Part shown: positions 6,222-8,231 of the stretch, piece after piece | How positions within the stretch are numbered: the stretch's first letter is position 1 | Layout of the letters: every line of letters starts with the position of its first letter | Assembly: GCA_029932895.1 (NCBI GenBank) | Contig: JAOZPF010000010.1 | Location: forward strand, 1,387-9,617 | From: Anaerolineae bacterium | GTDB lineage: Bacteria; Chloroflexota; Anaerolineae; B4-G1; DUEL01 | DNA: 8,231 bases | Reading direction: 5' to 3' | Position numbers and translations under genes: made by a program | Notes under the pieces: model-generated | The model's database searches: none | The model's input: only the letters and a program-made list of their open reading frames with translations | Told to the model about the DNA's origin: nothing

Positions 6222-6500
6222 CTAGCCATCCCGCAACAGCAGGGGCAGATAGATGTCGTACCTGACCACCCCGCCGCCGCTCCAGAAACCGCCCTGCAGG
6301 GCGTAGGTCCCTCCCTCCAGTAACCCTGCATCGGGTTGAGCGATAGCGCCGGCGAGGGCATAGCCACCCCCACTGCTATCACCTCCCCCGCCATCCACTG
6401 TCCACCAGCCAAGATCATAGCCGTCGCCCGATTGGGCCAGAACCGTAGAAGCCAGCAACAGGAGTCCCAACAGGGCCAAAAAGGTTGCGCTGCGTCTCAT
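6222..6500 (-). CDS. Small secreted protein with QPDAG and YLPLLLR motifs
   Basis: The 92-residue product starts with a signal peptide, MRRSATFLALLGLLLL to VLA at residue 22. The mature part has GYDLGWWTVDGGGG, SSGGGYALAGAIAQPDAG and GGTYALQGGFWSGGG, then a C-terminus of VRYDIYLPLLLRDG. I recall the GWWTVDGGGG and QPDAG pattern from secreted proteins of Chloroflexota and other environmental bacteria, with no known function. The two Gly-rich GGxYAL elements suggest a short beta-repeat. The ATG at 6500 is chosen because GGGGAGG lies about 5 nt upstream. An in-frame upstream extension to 6566 would run into the preceding gene and put a charged stretch before the signal peptide. It begins 20 nt after the stop of the large repetitive protein, as expected in an operon. 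The C-terminal motif is shared with the next protein downstream. Confidence 0.85.
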   Translation of the reverse strand: MRRSATFLALLGLLLLASTVLAQSGDGYDLGWWTVDGGGGDSSGGGYALAGAIAQPDAGLLEGGTYALQGGFWSGGGVVRYDIYLPLLLRDG

Positions 6501-6520
6501 TTCCCCCTCCCCTGAACCGG

Positions 6521-8231
6521 CTAATGCGGCCCGGTGTAAGTGTACTCGATGATCGCGCCGTAGCACCAGACGTTGCTGTCTGGCAAACCGAGGCTCAGGA
6601 AGTAGGAATACTGAGAGTTGTCAACCGTCGCGTAACTGATGGTGCTGTCGTAACTGCTGCCGTTGCCCGCGTTCCCACTGGTGGACGCGTAGGCCATCAG
6701 GCTCGAGGTCCCAGCCAGGCCATTCCTGTATAGAGAGAGCACGCCATTGGACGACGAAGTATCCCGCCAGTAGAAGGTCAGCCGCGTTACGGTAGCGCCG
6801 TGGGGCAGTTGGACCGGGGCGATGTAGTTGTCGCTGCTGCCGTCCACGTTCTGGAGACGCTGTCCGGTGTTTGAGAAGTCGTACCCGTCCACCTGAGGTT
6901 GGAAGTCGGCGGCGGAGAGGGAGAGGTAGCCGGTCTGAGGCATCCACGACACTGCACCGGTCTCGGTGACGGTAAAGGCCGTGGTGTCAGCGCCATTCAA
7001 GATGCGGAACTGGGAGATAGAGTTACTATCGTCGTCCAGGTGCAGGTCGATATGGTCGTTGCTGTGCAGCTCCATATCCGCGCCACTCGTGCCCGTCGCA
7101 TAGATGTCGCCCAGAGACCCATTAAGCGATAGATCGCCCACCGTGCCGTTGGCCTCTACACCATAATTCCCGCCGGAGGCATAGACGCCCGTACCGGTGG
7201 CGCTGGTGCCAAGTACGCCGGGGGCGCTCAGGCTATCCCCGTGCACGCCGTTGCCAGAGTCGCTGCCGCCATATACCCCAAAACCATCATAGCTCTCGCC
7301 CCAAACTCCCACCCTGGCGCTGGGGAGACGCGACGAAGCACTCCCGCCCCGGCCATGGATGGCGGCAGCGTTAACCCCAGCTCCACTGTCCGTCACATCC
7401 AGGGTGAAGCCAGCGGCATTGGATCCATTTAGCGTCAGACCAGCGCCGGTGCCACTCCACGTCTCGCCCCAGTGGTCGTGGCTGGCGGTGGCGAAGGCGC
7501 TGGCGTGCTGCCCATCCAGCAGGTCGGCATCCAGGCCTGAGCCGGCACCGTCGTTGGCGCTGGTCCAGGCGGTGCCGCTGATGCGGTCAGGCGAGAGCGC
7601 CCCGGCGGGCACGTCGGCATCCCCCACCTCACCGGCGTCGTCGTTGACGTAAGCAGCATCGTGATTGTGGTCAGAGCGAGCGACGGTGGAGGCCGAGCCA
7701 CTGCCGGCGAAATCCACCCCCAGCGTCACGCTCCCGCTCGCTCCGCCGCCGGTCAGACCAGCCCCAGCGTTCACCGCGGTGATGTCCCCACCGCTGTCGG
7801 CATCGGCGGTGCAGATCCAGGCGACGCTATTCCACTTGGCGATCTCACCGTCGTCGCAGGAAAGCCCACCCAGTACGTCGTCGTCACCATCAGCAATGTC
7901 CGCTGGTACGTTGCTCAGGTTGTCCCAATGCACCTGGGCGGTGCCATCGCCTTGCAACTCGGACTCGGTATAGTACCGGGCATCATGGTCGTGGTCGGCC
8001 CGGGCCACGTAGAGGCTGCTGCCGGTGCCGGAGAAAGCGACGGTGAGAGTCACCGCCCCCGTCTCCCCGCCACCAGCGAGACCGTCCCCGGCATAGACGG
8101 CGGTGATGTCACCCCCGCCACCACTCCCCACGTCGTCGTCGCCGCACTGCCAGGCAGAGCCGTTCCACTCGGCGATCTGACCACTGTCACAGGAGAGAGC
8201 GCTCAGCGTATCGTCGTCGCTGCCGTCGGCA
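6521..8231 (-). CDS. Large repetitive tail-fibre-like surface protein, 5' end missing
   Basis: The frame is open to the window edge, so the N-terminus lies outside; about 569 residues are visible. Numbering from an internal GTG at 8131, two copies of a unit with DITAV-AG-GL-GGG and VAR-DH-HD occur at about 8-50 and 116-158. Each is preceded by a segment containing LSC and EW-NGSAW or KW-NSVAW. DADLLDGQHASAF (201-213) is a motif common in phage tail fibres and related bacterial surface proteins. A ten-residue GV-x-G repeat covers about 275-330, and a beta-rich domain with FYWRDTSS and LSLYRNGLAG ends the protein. Such proteins are usually trimeric fibres or adhesins; here this is inference. 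It could be a phage remnant, but no other phage gene is visible and the neighbours are secreted cellular proteins. Unlike them it lacks YLPLxLR and ends in EYTYTGPH. Confidence 0.8.
   Translation of the reverse strand, partial: ADGSDDDTLSALSCDSGQIAEWNGSAWQCGDDDVGSGGGGDITAVYAGDGLAGGGETGAVTLTVAFSGTGSSLYVARADHDHDARYYTESELQGDGTAQVHWDNLSNVPADIADGDDDVLGGLSCDDGEIAKWNSVAWICTADADSGGDITAVNAGAGLTGGGASGSVTLGVDFAGSGSASTVARSDHNHDAAYVNDDAGEVGDADVPAGALSPDRISGTAWTSANDGAGSGLDADLLDGQHASAFATASHDHWGETWSGTGAGLTLNGSNAAGFTLDVTDSGAGVNAAAIHGRGGSASSRLPSARVGVWGESYDGFGVYGGSDSGNGVHGDSLSAPGVLGTSATGTGVYASGGNYGVEANGTVGDLSLNGSLGDIYATGTSGADMELHSNDHIDLHLDDDSNSISQFRILNGADTTAFTVTETGAVSWMPQTGYLSLSAADFQPQVDGYDFSNTGQRLQNVDGSSDNYIAPVQLPHGATVTRLTFYWRDTSSSNGVLSLYRNGLAGTSSLMAYASTSGNAGNGSSYDSTISYATVDNSQYSYFLSLGLPDSNVWCYGAIIEYTYTGPH
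7142..7309 (-). repeat. Ten-residue GV-x-G repeat in the surface protein
   Basis: Residues about 275-330 (from the GTG at 8131) read as successive units GVWGESYDGF, GVYGGSDSGN, GVHGDSLSAP, GVLGTSATGT and GVYASGGNY, then GVEANG. The spacing is ten residues with one shorter unit. This suits a repeating beta-strand and turn structure such as a fibre shaft. Confidence 0.75.
7658..7786 (-). repeat. Second DITAV-to-DHNHD unit of the surface protein
   Basis: It encodes 43 residues and matches the unit at 7982-8110 at the DITAV, GGG, VTL, VAR and DHxHD positions. The two units are offset by 324 bp, or 108 codons. The flanking LSC and tryptophan-containing segments are also repeated, so the full repeat is about 110 residues. 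Confidence 0.75.
7982..8110 (-). repeat. First DITAV-to-DHDHD unit of the surface protein
   Basis: It encodes 43 residues and is the upstream partner of the unit at 7658-7786. The segment just before it, from about 8230, reads ADGSDDDTLSALSCDSG and resembles the ADGDDDVLGGLSCDDG before the second copy. More copies may lie beyond the window edge. Confidence 0.75.

Noticed and set aside
5074..6225. A 383-codon open frame on the plus strand covering the whole secreted-protein gene
   Set aside because: It is antisense to a gene with a signal peptide, ribosome binding site, conserved Cys pattern and C-terminal motif. Its product is a low-complexity Gly, Arg and Pro sequence with no domain. GC-rich duplicated DNA readily leaves such frames open.
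6501..6566. N-terminal extension of the 92-residue secreted protein
   Set aside because: It would overlap the coding end of the preceding gene and place about 22 charged residues before the signal peptide. The ATG at 6500 has its own GGGGAGG site.

Overview
The window is GC-rich. Every convincing gene is on the minus strand, with strong GGAGG-type ribosome binding sites and frequent GTG or TTG starts. The best guess for the source is Chloroflexota (Anaerolineae-like), possibly a metagenome-assembled genome. This rests on recalled family traits: secreted proteins ending in YLPLxLR, a small protein with GWWTVDGGGG and QPDAG motifs, and short dispersed repeats. No marker-gene comparison was possible.

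The layout is given in transcription order, from high to low coordinates. (1) From 8231 to 5176 is a cell-surface or secreted cluster. It holds the 3' part of a large repetitive protein resembling phage tail fibres, a 92-residue secreted protein, and a 330-residue secreted protein made of two nearly identical Cys-containing domains. The last two end in YLPLLLR-DG and YLPLVLR-NL. (2) From 5175 to 5043 is a gap holding a perfect 14-bp palindrome and a promoter with a TATAAT -10 box. (3) recO (5042-4230) follows. (4) From 4229 to 3892 is a gap with a possible second promoter, two small palindromes, a 10-bp long-range inverted repeat and a short membrane-like open frame whose stop overlaps the next ribosome binding site. 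(5) Next is a zinc-ribbon membrane protein of DUF3592 type (3891-3277). (6) The operon ends with a fused glycyl-tRNA synthetase, GlyQS (3246-208). (7) From 207 to 1 is non-coding and rich in hairpins and short repeats.

recO followed by glyQ-glyS is an arrangement known from Firmicutes. Here the two synthetase genes are a single frame, and a zinc-ribbon membrane protein lies between recO and the synthetase. The most striking feature is the linker joining the GlyRS alpha and beta parts. It is encoded by five copies of a 15-bp repeat built from CTGAAAC units, and the same unit occurs next to them in inverted orientation. This looks like an intergenic-type repeat that became translated when the two genes fused. 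The second notable feature is the shared C-terminal YLPLxLR motif of two adjacent secreted proteins, a possible lineage-specific sorting or anchoring signal.
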